A stretch of DNA of 64,000 bases from Limnohabitans sp. 15K (lineage in GTDB: Bacteria > Pseudomonadota > Gammaproteobacteria > Burkholderiales > Burkholderiaceae_C): assembly GCF_002778285.1 (NCBI RefSeq), contig NZ_NESM01000001.1, forward strand, positions 1,817,022 through 1,881,021, read 5' to 3'. Below, piece after piece: positions 8,490 through 17,226 of this stretch. Both the position numbers and the translations under genes were made by a program. Position 1 is the stretch's first letter; each line of letters opens with the position of its first letter. The notes below the pieces were generated by a model. The model was not told the origin of the DNA, did no database searches, and worked only from the letters and a program-made list of their open reading frames with translations.

Positions 8490-9454
8490 ACACGATGAGT
8501 TACAGCCAGGCCGCTGTGCTGGCCGTGCAGCGCGAAATGGAAGCCGACGAGCGCGTGGTGGTCTTGGGCGAAGACGTGGGCCGGGGAGGTATCTTTGGCC
8601 AGTACAAAGGCCTGCAACAAACCTTTGGCGCACACCGCATCATCGACACACCCATCAGCGAAGCGGCCATCATGGGCGGCGGTGTGGGCATGGCACTGGC
8701 GGGCATGCGCCCGTTGGTGGAGATGCGCGTGGTCGACTTTGCCCTGTGCGGCATGGACGAAATCATCAACCAGGCCGCCAAGAACCGTTACATGTTTGGC
8801 GGTCAGGGCCGTGTGCCCTTGGTGGCCCGCATGCCCATTGGCATTTGGGATGCCTCGGCCGCGCAACATTCTCAGTCCCTCGAAGCCTGGTTTGCCCACA
8901 TGCCCGGCTTGGTGGTCGTGTGTCCGGGCTCGGTGCAAGACAACTATTCCTTGCTGCGCGCGGCCATGCAGTGCGGCGACCCTGTGGTCTATATGGAGCA
9001 CAAGACCCTGTGGGGCCTGGAGGGTGCGGTAGACGAGAGCGTGCAAGTGCCCTTGGGCCAAGCGGCTGTGCTGCGTCCGGGTGACCACCTGACGATGGTC
9101 AGCTGGAGCCGTCAGGTGCAGGTGTGCCAAACGGCTTGCGATCAATTGGCGGCTTTGGGCGTTCAGGTCGAGCTGATTGATTTGCGCACTCTGTGGCCTT
9201 GGGATCGGGAAACTGTGCTCAAGTCTGCGGCCAAAACAGGCCATCTGCTGGTGGTGCACGAAGCGATTCAGGCCGCAGGCTTTGGCGCTGAAATCGCCGC
9301 CACCGTGGCCGAAACTTTGGGTGTCCGCGTCAAGCGCCTGGGTGCACCGCGCATCCCGGTGGGTTACGCCCCCGTGTTGGAAGCGGTGGCCCGCGTGTCG
9401 GCTGATCAAATCGTGGCCGCAGCCCAGAACTGCCTGAAGCCCGTCACTCGGTGA
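8480..9454 (+). CDS. Thiamine-diphosphate-dependent dehydrogenase E1, beta subunit
   Basis: This 324-residue protein is the partner of the alpha subunit in the alpha2-beta2 E1 component. The start ATG 8480 lies inside the end of the alpha gene and has an AGGAGAAGG ribosome site, which signals translational coupling. The N-terminal pyrimidine-binding domain shows VVLGEDVGRGGIFGQYKGL and DTPISEAAIMGGGVGMA; the C-terminal transketolase-like domain shows VELIDLRTLWPWD and VHEAIQAAGFGAEIAA. Both are standard for E1-beta. The subunits alone can decarboxylate but need E2 and E3 for full turnover, so those must come from elsewhere in the genome if the complex is complete. Confidence 0.9.
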   Translation: MVLNTMSYSQAAVLAVQREMEADERVVVLGEDVGRGGIFGQYKGLQQTFGAHRIIDTPISEAAIMGGGVGMALAGMRPLVEMRVVDFALCGMDEIINQAAKNRYMFGGQGRVPLVARMPIGIWDASAAQHSQSLEAWFAHMPGLVVVCPGSVQDNYSLLRAAMQCGDPVVYMEHKTLWGLEGAVDESVQVPLGQAAVLRPGDHLTMVSWSRQVQVCQTACDQLAALGVQVELIDLRTLWPWDRETVLKSAAKTGHLLVVHEAIQAAGFGAEIAATVAETLGVRVKRLGAPRIPVGYAPVLEAVARVSADQIVAAAQNCLKPVTR

Positions 9455-9612
9455 GTGATGTTGTCCTCATGTTTGCGATCAGCTTGCACTTGCACGCTGC
9501 TGGCTTTTTCATGGGGTAATCCCTGTGTCTCCGGGGCGCTTTGGAGCCCGTTCGTGAGGCTTGTGGCCAAGAGCGCCATGGTAAAGTGAATTTTAAATTT
9601 GGCTTGAGACCT

Positions 9613-10131
9613 ATGACCCATTTGCACGAGCAAGAGCCACCTGAGGTGGCTGCTGCTGAACCCGATGAAGAAACCGCCGTTCCTCTGAAAATTGAAGACT
9701 GGCTCACGGTCATCGTGATGGGGCTGCTCTCGCTCATCACGTTTGCCAACGTGCTGGTGCGCTATTTCACCGACCAGTCCTTTGCCTGGACGGAAGAGTT
9801 TTCGGTGTTTTTGATGATTGTGCTGGCGCTGGTGGCGGGTTCAGCATCGGTCGCCCGCAACCGGCAAATCCGCATTGAATACTTTGCCGACAGCGGCTCA
9901 GAAAAGCGCCAGCGGGCGCTGGCCCGTTTTGGTGCCCTGATGGTGTTTGTGCTGTTTGCTTTGATCGCGGTGCTGAGCGTGCGCGTGGTTTGGGACGATT
10001 TCCGCTTTGGCGAAACCTCGCCGGGCATTGGCGTGCCGCAGTGGTGGTACACCATCTGGCTGCCGGTCTTGTCGGTGGCCATTGCTGGCCGCGCATTGGG
10101 CTTGTTCATCCGTCGGGGGCGTCAGCCATGA
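9613..10131 (+). CDS. dctQ: TRAP transporter small membrane subunit (DctQ type)
   Basis: Starting at ATG 9613 the protein has 172 residues, normal for DctQ. A hydrophilic acidic N-terminus of about 35 residues precedes four membrane helices (first: WLTVIVMGLLSLITFANVLV). The family segment FAWTEEFSVFLMIVLALVAG follows, with the conserved W-x-E-E. It pairs with the large permease in sodium-driven uptake of an organic acid. Its stop overlaps the start of the large-subunit gene (ATGA). It lies 158 bp behind the E1-beta gene; that spacer has no gene and no evident terminator, so read-through from the E1 genes is plausible. Confidence 0.92.
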   Translation: MTHLHEQEPPEVAAAEPDEETAVPLKIEDWLTVIVMGLLSLITFANVLVRYFTDQSFAWTEEFSVFLMIVLALVAGSASVARNRQIRIEYFADSGSEKRQRALARFGALMVFVLFALIAVLSVRVVWDDFRFGETSPGIGVPQWWYTIWLPVLSVAIAGRALGLFIRRGRQP

Positions 10132-11426
10132 TCCCGACCCTCCTGTTTGTGGCCTTTGTGGTCATGATGCTCATGGGCGTGCCCATCGGCGCCGCTTTGG
10201 GTTTGGCTGGTGCCGCTTGCATTGCCTTGGCCAATTCGGATGCGCAGTGGTTTGGCCTTTTGGCTGTGCCGCAAAACTTTTATGCCGGTCTGGGCAAATA
10301 CCCGTTGCTGGCCATTCCCATGTTCGTGTTGGTGGGCTCCATTTTTGACCGCTCGGGTGTGGCGCTGCGGTTGGTCAACTTTGCAGTCGCCATCGTGGGC
10401 CGTGGTCCCGGCATGCTGCCGTTGGTGGCTATTGTGGTGGCCATGTTTTTGGGTGGTATTTCCGGCTCAGGCCCGGCCAATGCGGCGGCTGTGGGTGCGG
10501 TGATGATCGCAGCTATGTCGCGTGCTGGTTACCCCGCGGCGTTTTCTGCCAGCGTGGTCGGGGCAGCAGCGGCCACGGATATCTTGATTCCGCCTTCGGT
10601 GGCCTTCATCGTGTATTCGGTGCTGGTGCCCGGGGCCTCGGTGCCTGCGCTGTTTGCGGCGGGGATGATTCCGGGCATTTTGGCGGGCATCGCCCTGATC
10701 GTGCCCACCGTGTGGATGGCCCGTAAGCACAAGATGGGTGCGCTCGAAGCGAGCTTGCCGCGTCCCGAGTTGTGGAAAAGTTTTGTGGAGGCCACCTGGG
10801 GCCTGGCCGCGCCCATTTTGATTTTGGGTGGCATGCGCGCCGGTTGGTTCACGCCGACCGAGGCGGCGGTGGTGGCGGTGTTCTATGGCTTGTTTGTGGG
10901 CATGGTCATTTACCGCACGATCAAGGTGCGTGATCTGTTTCTTATCTTGCGCGAGTCGGGCGAGTTGTCGGCCGTGATTTTGCTGGTGGTGTCGCTGGCG
11001 GGCATTTTTGCCTTTTCGCTGTCCACACTGGGGGTGATCGACCCGGTGACCAACGCCATCGTCAACTCGGGCCTGGGTGAATACGGCGTGCTGGCGCTGC
11101 TCATCTTGATGCTGATCACCGTAGGCATGTTCCTGGATGGCGTGTCCATCTTCTTGATCTTTGTGCCACTCCTCTGGCCCATCGTTCAGTACTACAAATG
11201 GGACCCGGTCTGGTTTGGGGTGATCCTCACGCTCAAAGTGGCGCTGGGCCAGTTCACCCCGCCGCTGGCCGTGAACTTGATGGTGTCTTGCCGCATCGCC
11301 GGGGTGCGCATGGAAGAGACCGTGCGCTGGGTCGGCTGGATGCTGTTTTCGATGTTCTTGGTCATGCTGGCCGTCATCGCTTGGCCCGAGTTGGCCTTGT
11401 GGCTGCCGCGTTATCTGGGTTACTGA
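10128..11426 (+). CDS. dctM: TRAP transporter large permease subunit (DctM type)
   Basis: The protein of 432 residues carries the transport path of the TRAP system in the inner membrane. It shows the regular helices of the family: the start MIPTLLFVAFVVMMLMGVPI, the FLGGISGSGPANAAAVGAV loop where sodium and substrate bind, and the second-half FTPPLAVNLMV. The start overlaps the DctQ stop by 4 bp. Substrate binding is set by the downstream DctP protein. The family imports carboxylates; in this operon the likely cargo is the oxoacid or hydroxyketone used by the E1 enzyme, which is inferred from context only. Confidence 0.95.
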   Translation: MIPTLLFVAFVVMMLMGVPIGAALGLAGAACIALANSDAQWFGLLAVPQNFYAGLGKYPLLAIPMFVLVGSIFDRSGVALRLVNFAVAIVGRGPGMLPLVAIVVAMFLGGISGSGPANAAAVGAVMIAAMSRAGYPAAFSASVVGAAAATDILIPPSVAFIVYSVLVPGASVPALFAAGMIPGILAGIALIVPTVWMARKHKMGALEASLPRPELWKSFVEATWGLAAPILILGGMRAGWFTPTEAAVVAVFYGLFVGMVIYRTIKVRDLFLILRESGELSAVILLVVSLAGIFAFSLSTLGVIDPVTNAIVNSGLGEYGVLALLILMLITVGMFLDGVSIFLIFVPLLWPIVQYYKWDPVWFGVILTLKVALGQFTPPLAVNLMVSCRIAGVRMEETVRWVGWMLFSMFLVMLAVIAWPELALWLPRYLGY

Positions 11427-11453
11427 TTTTCATTTTTCAACAAGGAGACAACC

Positions 11454-12488
11454 ATGAAACTTCGTCGTCATTTGCTCAGCCTGCTGGCTGTTGCGGCTGG
11501 TTTGAGCGCTTTCACCGCACCGACCCTGGCTGCCGATTACAAGGCCGAATACCGCATGTCGCTGGTGTTGGGACCGCCCACACCTTGGGGACAGGCCGGC
11601 AAGATGTGGGCCGACATGGTCAAGGAACGCACCCAGGGGCGCATCAACATCAAGTTGTACCCCGGCGTGTCCTTGATTCAGGGCGATCAGACCCGCGAAT
11701 TCAGCGCACTGCGTCAAGGCGTGATTGACATGGCCGTGGGCTCGACCATCAACTGGTCACCTCAGGTCAAGGAACTGAACCTGTTCTCGCTGCCCTTTTT
11801 GATGCCCGACTACGCGGCCATTGACGCGCTGACGCAAGGCGGCGTGGGTCAGAAGATTTTCCAGACCCTGGACAAATCGGGCGTGGTGCCTCTGGCCTGG
11901 GGCGAGAACGGCTTCCGTGAACTGACCAACTCCAAGCGCCCTATCAAGTCCCCCGCCGACCTGAAGGGCATGAAAATCCGTGTGGTGGGCTCACCCATTT
12001 ACTCAGACATGTTCTCGGCCATGGGCGCCAACCCCACACAAATGAGCTGGGCCGATGCACAGCCTGCGCTGTCCAGCGGTGCTGTGGATGGCCAGGAAAA
12101 CCCCTTGTTTCTGTTCACTGTGCTGAAAATGCACACCGTGGGCCAGAAATTCGTGACCACTTGGGGCTACGTGGCCGATCCGCTGATCTTTGTGGTCAAC
12201 AAGGACATCTGGGCATCGTGGACACCCGCTGACCAGGCCATCGTGCGCCAGGCGGCTGTGGACGCTGGCAAAGCCGAAATCGCCATCGCCCGTAAAGGCC
12301 TGGTCGAAGCCGACAAGCCTGTGCTCAAGGACATCGCCGCCATGGGCGTGACGGTGACATCGCTCTCCGCCGAAGAGCGCGAGGCCTTCGTCAAAGCCAC
12401 CCGTCCGGTGTACGACAAGTGGAAAAACACTGTGGGCCCTGCCCTGGTGAAAGAGGCCGAAGCCGCTGTCGCTGCTCGCAAGAAGTGA
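11454..12488 (+). CDS. dctP: TRAP transporter solute-binding protein (DctP type)
   Basis: This is the periplasmic receptor of the TRAP system, with 344 residues and a signal peptide of about 26 residues ending TLAAD. A strong ribosome site (AAGGAGA) precedes the start. The DctP core shows DLKGMKIRVVGSPIYSDMF with the arginine that usually binds the substrate carboxylate, then MSWADAQPALSSGAVDGQENP. The high expected expression fits its role as the abundant receptor and the terminator just behind it. It closes the E1-TRAP operon. Confidence 0.94.
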   Translation: MKLRRHLLSLLAVAAGLSAFTAPTLAADYKAEYRMSLVLGPPTPWGQAGKMWADMVKERTQGRINIKLYPGVSLIQGDQTREFSALRQGVIDMAVGSTINWSPQVKELNLFSLPFLMPDYAAIDALTQGGVGQKIFQTLDKSGVVPLAWGENGFRELTNSKRPIKSPADLKGMKIRVVGSPIYSDMFSAMGANPTQMSWADAQPALSSGAVDGQENPLFLFTVLKMHTVGQKFVTTWGYVADPLIFVVNKDIWASWTPADQAIVRQAAVDAGKAEIAIARKGLVEADKPVLKDIAAMGVTVTSLSAEEREAFVKATRPVYDKWKNTVGPALVKEAEAAVAARKK

Positions 12489-12496
12489 AGTAATTA

Positions 12497-12523
12497 CCTG
12501 GCCAACGCCCTTCGTTGGCCAGG
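12497..12523 (+). terminator. Intrinsic terminator of the TRAP operon
   Basis: CCTGGCCAACG (12497-12507) and CGTTGGCCAGG (12513-12523) form a perfect 11-bp stem with a 5-nt loop, 9 bp behind the DctP stop. It is followed by a T-rich stretch (gtttgtgttctttg) rather than a clean T-run. Confidence 0.75.
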
Positions 12524-12639
12524 CGTTTGTGTTCTTTGTTCAGCCCATGACCCCGACTTGGGGCGCTTGAATCTGTCCCTGTGGCCTTCTTGCTGCGAGC
12601 GAGACAGAGGATGCTGCCAGCTGGCACCACAATCGCTGC

Positions 12640-13563
12640 ATGCCCCACCAGACTCACTTACACCGCCATGACCAGCATGCTTTGCTCATCGCTCTGGTGC
12701 TGGTGGTCATTTGGGGTGGCAACTTCACGCTGCAAAAGTACCTGTTTGACCTGATCACACCGGGTGGCTTCTTGTGGGCGCGTTACCTGCTCATGCCGGC
12801 TTGTGCATTGCTGTTGATGCGCTGGCGTTTTGGCCGCTGGCTGCCGCCGTTGCCGCGTCAAGACTGGATGCAGATGGCCTGGTTGGGCTTCATTGGGCAT
12901 TCATTGCATGTGGGCTTGGTGACCTATGGCATCCATTGGTCCACGGCGTTTTCCAGTTCGGTCATTTTGGCGTGTGGGCCCATTTTTACCTTGCTGATCT
13001 TGCACAAGCAGGGCTTGGAGCGCCTCAGTTGGCCTCAAATTGCAGGGGTGTCGGTGGCCTTTTGCGGCGTGTTGATGTTCCTGTCTGACAAATTGCTGGG
13101 TGGCAACTGGCGTGCGGGCGGAGGTGACCTGGTGTTGTTGGTGGCGGCAGGATTCTTTTCTTACTACACCGTGGCGGTCAAACCCGTGATGCAAAAGCAT
13201 GGTCCGGTGCTGACCATGGGTTACGCCACATTGCTCGGTGGTTTGCCGGTGATGCTCTTGTCGGTGCCTGCCGGCATGGCTGCCAACTGGTCGGTACTCG
13301 ACTTTTGGGCTTGGGTGGGCTTGTTCTGGTCGATCCTGGTTTCGGCTTTTGTGGGCTGGTTGGCTTGGGGCTGGATCAACAATGTGCGCGGGGTGGCCCG
13401 CACAGCCCCTTTGATGTACTTGATGCCCCCCATGGCAGGCCTGTTTGCTTGGGCGCTGTCGGGTGAGCACTACACCTGGATCAAAATTGCCGGAGCTGGC
13501 GTAACCTTGTTGGGCGTGGCGCTGGCGCAGTATGCCGGGCAAATCAAATGGCGTTTGCGCTGA
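12640..13563 (+). CDS. EamA/DMT-family permease
   Basis: A second drug/metabolite transporter-type protein, 307 residues with about ten helices. The N-terminus is His-rich (MPHQTHLHRHDQHA) before the first helix LLIALVLVVIWGGNFTLQ, whose W-G-x-N-F is typical of the first EamA repeat. The second repeat begins near LVLLVAAGFFSYYTVAV. Such proteins export small metabolites; the substrate is unknown. It is a single gene, convergent with the TSUP gene only 4 bp away, so transcription of the two strands must meet here. Confidence 0.88.
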   Translation: MPHQTHLHRHDQHALLIALVLVVIWGGNFTLQKYLFDLITPGGFLWARYLLMPACALLLMRWRFGRWLPPLPRQDWMQMAWLGFIGHSLHVGLVTYGIHWSTAFSSSVILACGPIFTLLILHKQGLERLSWPQIAGVSVAFCGVLMFLSDKLLGGNWRAGGGDLVLLVAAGFFSYYTVAVKPVMQKHGPVLTMGYATLLGGLPVMLLSVPAGMAANWSVLDFWAWVGLFWSILVSAFVGWLAWGWINNVRGVARTAPLMYLMPPMAGLFAWALSGEHYTWIKIAGAGVTLLGVALAQYAGQIKWRLR

Positions 13564-13567
13564 AGGG

Positions 13568-14326
13568 CTAACGCAGCCAAGTGTCGTAAGCGGTTTTGCA
13601 GATCAGGGCCAACACGACCACAATGAAAACGTGGCGCACAAAACCCGAGCCGTGTTTCAGGGCCAAGCGCGTGCCGATCAGGCTGCCCACAATGTTGGAA
13701 ACCGCCATGGCCAAAGCCAAGTGCCACCAGACATGCCCTTGCACGGCAAACAGCACCAATGCTGAAAAGTTGGTGGCCACGTTGATCAGTTTGGCCGAGG
13801 CCGAAGCGTTCAAGAAGTCATAGCCCATGAGCCGCACATAGGCAAACACCAAAAAGCTGCCCGTGCCTGGCCCAAAAAAACCGTCGTAAAACCCGATCAC
13901 CAGGCCAATCCCTGCGGCCATCCAGGCCTCTTGGCGACCGGTAAACCGAGGTGCATGGCTGCGGCCTAGGTCTTTTTTGGCCACGGTGTAGACCAGCAGC
14001 ACTGTCAACATGATCGGCAGGGCTTTTCGAAACAGGGTGGGGTCCACATGCGTCACCACCCAAGCACCAGCCAAAGAGCCGACCAACCCCGCACCCGCCG
14101 CTGGGATCAGTGAGCGCCAAGGCATGACCACTTTGCGGCTGTATTGCACGGTGGCAAACGCGGTGCCCCAAATGGACGCGCTTTTGTTGGTGCCAAACAA
14201 AGTGGCGGGTGCTGCACCGGGGAAGGTGGCAAACAGCGCCGGCAACAAGATCAGGCCACCGCCCCCAACGATCGCGTCGATCAGGCCGGCCAGCAGCGAG
14301 GCCAGCGAAACAATCAGTAATTCCAT
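13568..14326 (-). CDS. TSUP family (TauE/SafE) anion exporter
   Basis: The protein has 252 residues and about eight membrane helices. The TauE/SafE pattern is visible in both halves: LAGLIDAIVGGGGLILLPAL at the N-terminus and GLVIGFYDGFFGPGTGSFLVF in the second half. Members move sulfite, sulfoacetate or other small organosulfur or carboxylate anions across the inner membrane; the anion here is unknown. The gene is transcribed leftward from a 302-bp spacer shared with the hydrolase at 14629. Confidence 0.9.
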   Translation of the reverse strand: MELLIVSLASLLAGLIDAIVGGGGLILLPALFATFPGAAPATLFGTNKSASIWGTAFATVQYSRKVVMPWRSLIPAAGAGLVGSLAGAWVVTHVDPTLFRKALPIMLTVLLVYTVAKKDLGRSHAPRFTGRQEAWMAAGIGLVIGFYDGFFGPGTGSFLVFAYVRLMGYDFLNASASAKLINVATNFSALVLFAVQGHVWWHLALAMAVSNIVGSLIGTRLALKHGSGFVRHVFIVVVLALICKTAYDTWLR

Positions 14327-14386
14327 GCAGTTGATTGTGGCACCCGCTGGGCCTTGGACCTGTCACGCTGTGGCGCAAAAACAGGC

Positions 14387-14514
14387 AAAAAAAAGCGCCG
14401 CTTGCGCGACGCTTAGAAAAATCACACCTCGTTTGGATGTTCGATGCTGTTCGAGTTTTTAGGCTTGAGTGTCTCCTCGGCCCTCGGGATGCAGATACTG
14501 CTTTGCATCGAGTG
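14387..14514 (-). ncRNA. Candidate small RNA on the minus strand with intrinsic terminator
   Basis: On the minus strand, AAGCGTCGC-GCAA-GCGGCGCTT (14414-14393) forms a 9-bp stem with a GCAA tetraloop and is followed by a T-run (14392-14387). This is a textbook terminator, yet no protein gene on that strand ends here: the nearest upstream leftward gene is beyond 15 kb, past an oppositely directed gene. Upstream on the same strand lie a -10-like TTATAT (14526-14521) and a hairpin GATGCA...TGCATC. Together these suggest a short independent transcript of about 130 nt. The -35 box is poor and the 5' end is a guess. Confidence 0.35.
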
Positions 14515-14628
14515 GGTGAAATATAAGGGACTGGCAGCGCACTTGTACTCAGGGATTTCCCGATTCGGGGGTAAATCCCTCCCCCCTCGGGTCAGAGTGA
14601 GTGCCCCCAATTGCCCTTACCATGGGGC

Positions 14629-15561
14629 ATGACCTCCCTATTGCCCCCAACAGTGCCGCTGCCACTGGCCTTACCGGCCGAACGTCGCGACCTGGCCACG
14701 CCGTGTGGCTCGCTCAGCCTGTACCGTGCCGGGCCTGAGGATGACCGCGGGAGCTCAGATTCGAGCGCATCCTTGCCACCCTTGCTCTTGCTGCACAGCA
14801 TCAACGCGTCCGCATCGGCCGCCGAAGTGGCGCCCCTGTTTGCCCATTACCGTCAGCAGCGGGTCGTGTATGCGCTGGAATTGCCGGGTTTCGGTTTTTC
14901 GGACCGCAGTGACCGGCCCTACACCGTGCGTCTGATGACGGATGCCCTTCAGTTGGCCTTGACGGCCATTCAGGCGGAGTCGGGTGGCGTTGCTGCCGAT
15001 GTGGTGGCGGTGTCCCTGTCATGCGAATTCGCGGCCCGCGTCAGTGGTGAAACGCCGCAGCTGATCCGACGCCTCGCCATGGTCAGCCCCACCGGTTTCA
15101 GCGGCAAGAAGCGCCGTTATGGGCCAGCGGGCTCGGTTGTCGGTCCACCGTGGCTGCTTCGGCTGCTGCGTTGGCCGCGTTGGTCAGAGGGCGTGTACCG
15201 CACGCTGACCTTGCCGGCCGTGATCCGCTATTTTCTGGTGCGCACCTGGGGTTCTGACGCGATTGACGAAGCCTTGTGGCGCTACGACCAGCTGACCACG
15301 CGGCAGCCCGGAGCCCGCTTCGCACCCCTGTATTTTGTGTCAGCCCAAATGTTCAGCGCCGACATCAACAGCCTGTTCGAAGCACTGACTGTCCCTGTCT
15401 GGGTGTCGATGGCCACCCGCGGCGACTTCACCGACTACCAGGGCCGGACGACGGTGGCCGACCGCAGCAACTGGCAATTCCACGCTATAGAGGGCGGCGC
15501 GCTCCCCTATTTTGAAGACCTGCCGGCCTTTGCCCGTCAGCTTGACCCGTTCTGGGTCTGA
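14629..15561 (+). CDS. Alpha/beta-hydrolase fold protein
   Basis: Using ATG 14629 the protein has 310 residues. The fold is visible from LLLLHSINASASAAEVAPLF (oxyanion region) and the strand-turn VYALELPGFGFSDRSDRPY, a common alpha/beta-hydrolase motif. The nucleophile elbow reads AVSLSCEFAAR, where the usual Gly-x-Ser-x-Gly is replaced by Ser-x-Ser-x-Glu, so the nucleophile serine is present but the flanking small residues differ. The C-terminal part ends with ALPYFEDLPAF, where a catalytic His would be expected but is not seen at the usual place. The substrate is unknown, and it may not be a classic hydrolase. It is convergent with mmsA. Confidence 0.7.
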   Translation: MTSLLPPTVPLPLALPAERRDLATPCGSLSLYRAGPEDDRGSSDSSASLPPLLLLHSINASASAAEVAPLFAHYRQQRVVYALELPGFGFSDRSDRPYTVRLMTDALQLALTAIQAESGGVAADVVAVSLSCEFAARVSGETPQLIRRLAMVSPTGFSGKKRRYGPAGSVVGPPWLLRLLRWPRWSEGVYRTLTLPAVIRYFLVRTWGSDAIDEALWRYDQLTTRQPGARFAPLYFVSAQMFSADINSLFEALTVPVWVSMATRGDFTDYQGRTTVADRSNWQFHAIEGGALPYFEDLPAFARQLDPFWV

Positions 15562-15575
15562 GCCTGAGCCTTCGA

Positions 15576-17087
15576 TTATTTGGCGGTTGGCATCACAAAC
15601 TCAGCACCCTTGCCAATGCTCTCGGGCCAGCGCTGCATGATGGATTTTTGCTTCGTATAGAAGCGCACACCCTCTTCGCCGTAGGCGTGCATGTCGCCAA
15701 ACAGCGAACGCTTCCAGCCGCCAAAGCCGTGCCAGGCCATGGGCACAGGGATTGGCACGTTGATGCCGACCATGCCCACCTGAATGCGGCGGCTGAATTC
15801 GCGTGCCACGTTGCCGTCGCGGGTGAAGCAGCTCACGCCGTTGCCGAACTCGTGGTCGTTGATGATTTGCACGGCGGTGGCAAAGTCGGGCACGCGCACG
15901 CAGCTCAAGACCGGGCCAAAGATTTCCTCTTTGTAGATCTTCATGTCGGTGGTCACGTTGTCGAACAGCGTGCCGCCCAGCCAGAAGCCTTGCTCGCAAC
16001 CGGCACCGGCTTTCGCGCCGTCAAACTCGCGGCCGTCCACCAGCAGCTGTGCGCCTTCGGCCACGCCCGCGTCGATGTAACCCTTGATGCGCTGACGCGC
16101 CGCGTCGGTCACGATGGGGCCCATCTCGGCGGCCAGGTTTTCGCCGTTGAGCACTTGCAGCGCCTTGGTGCGTTCGATCAACTTTGGCAAAATTTTGTCT
16201 GCCACATCGCCCACCAGCACAGCGACCGAGATCGCCATGCAACGCTCGCCTGCCGAGCCGTAGCCTGCGCCAATCAGCGCGTCCACAGTCTGGTCGATGT
16301 CGGCGTCGGGCATGACCACCAAGTGGTTCTTCGCACCACCCAGGGCTTGCACGCGCTTGCCGTGGTGGGCACCCGTTTCGTAGATGTAATTGGCGATCGG
16401 TGTGGAGCCCACAAAGCTGATGGCTTTCACGTCCGGGTGCTCCAGCAGTGCGTCCACGGCTTCTTTGTCACCTTGCACCACGTTGAACACACCGTCGGGC
16501 AAACCGGCTTTTTTGAGCAACTCGGCCATGAACAGTGACGGTGTCGGATCGGTCGGGCTGGGTTTCAAGATGAAGGTGTTGCCCGCCGCAATGGCGACGG
16601 GGAACATCCACATGGGCACCATGACCGGGAAGTTGAAGGGCGTGATGCCCGCGACCACACCCAGCGGCTGGCGCAAGGTCCAGTTGTCGATGCCTGTAGA
16701 GACTTGGTCGGTGAAGTCGCCCTTGAGCAACTGCGGGATGCCGGTGGCAAATTCGACGATGTCGATGCCACGGCTCACTTCGCCCTGCGCGTCGGTGAAC
16801 ACCTTGCCGTGCTCGGCGGTGATCATGTGGGCCAGTTCGTCTTTGTGGGTGTTCAGCAGTTCGAGGAACTTGAACATCACGCGGGCGCGGCGCAGGGGGG
16901 GCGTGTCTGCCCAAGCGGGGAAGGCCGCTTGCGCAGCGGCCACGGCCTTGGCCACTTCGGCGCTGTTGGCCAGGGCCACGTTGCCGGTCACAGCGCCGGT
17001 GGCGGGGTTGGTCACGGGCTGGCTGCGGCCCGAAGTGCCTGCGGCGGCTTGGCCACCAATGAAATGGCCGATGTTGGAAATGCTCAT
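15576..17087 (-). CDS. mmsA: CoA-acylating methylmalonate-semialdehyde dehydrogenase
   Basis: Starting at ATG 17087 ([13 protein letters not shown]) the protein has 503 residues, the usual length. It oxidises methylmalonate semialdehyde to propionyl-CoA, or malonate semialdehyde to acetyl-CoA, in valine, inositol or beta-alanine breakdown. The catalytic Cys283 sits in [14 protein letters not shown], where the Arg before Cys is typical of the CoA-dependent branch. The Rossmann segment is [22 protein letters not shown]. The open frame extends 28 codons upstream of 17087, but that part is not part of the family. A LysR-type regulator is encoded divergently, and a dyad between them is a likely operator. 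Confidence 0.95.
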   Translation of the reverse strand: MSISNIGHFIGGQAAAGTSGRSQPVTNPATGAVTGNVALANSAEVAKAVAAAQAAFPAWADTPPLRRARVMFKFLELLNTHKDELAHMITAEHGKVFTDAQGEVSRGIDIVEFATGIPQLLKGDFTDQVSTGIDNWTLRQPLGVVAGITPFNFPVMVPMWMFPVAIAAGNTFILKPSPTDPTPSLFMAELLKKAGLPDGVFNVVQGDKEAVDALLEHPDVKAISFVGSTPIANYIYETGAHHGKRVQALGGAKNHLVVMPDADIDQTVDALIGAGYGSAGERCMAISVAVLVGDVADKILPKLIERTKALQVLNGENLAAEMGPIVTDAARQRIKGYIDAGVAEGAQLLVDGREFDGAKAGAGCEQGFWLGGTLFDNVTTDMKIYKEEIFGPVLSCVRVPDFATAVQIINDHEFGNGVSCFTRDGNVAREFSRRIQVGMVGINVPIPVPMAWHGFGGWKRSLFGDMHAYGEEGVRFYTKQKSIMQRWPESIGKGAEFVMPTAK

Positions 17088-17198
17088 GTGGGACTTTCTT
17101 TTGGAATGTGGGTGCGCGCTCCTGCGCGCGAATGTTTTGTGCAGTGTGGGCAGTTTAGGCACCCTCGCCATGCCCTACAAGCCCCTAAAACTGAATTG

Positions 17199-17220
17199 AT
17201 TGTTCAAAATAATGAACAAT
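17199..17220. promoter_or_regulatory. LysR-type operator dyad between mmsA and its regulator
   Basis: ATTGTTCA (17199-17206) and TGAACAAT (17213-17220) make a perfect 8-bp inverted repeat with a 6-nt centre. It contains the T-N11-A core expected for LysR-type regulators and sits in the 139-bp spacer between the divergent mmsA and lysR genes. It would serve both autoregulation and control of mmsA. Confidence 0.6.
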
Positions 17221-17226
17221 ACATTC

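Noticed and set aside
14422..14610. 62-codon open frame on the minus strand upstream of the TSUP gene
   Set aside because: No ribosome site, no motif and low-complexity content; the structured RNA reading of the region is better supported.
16893..16905. G8 tract in mmsA as a phase-variation switch
   Set aside because: It encodes conserved residues in a housekeeping enzyme and such tracts occur elsewhere by base composition.
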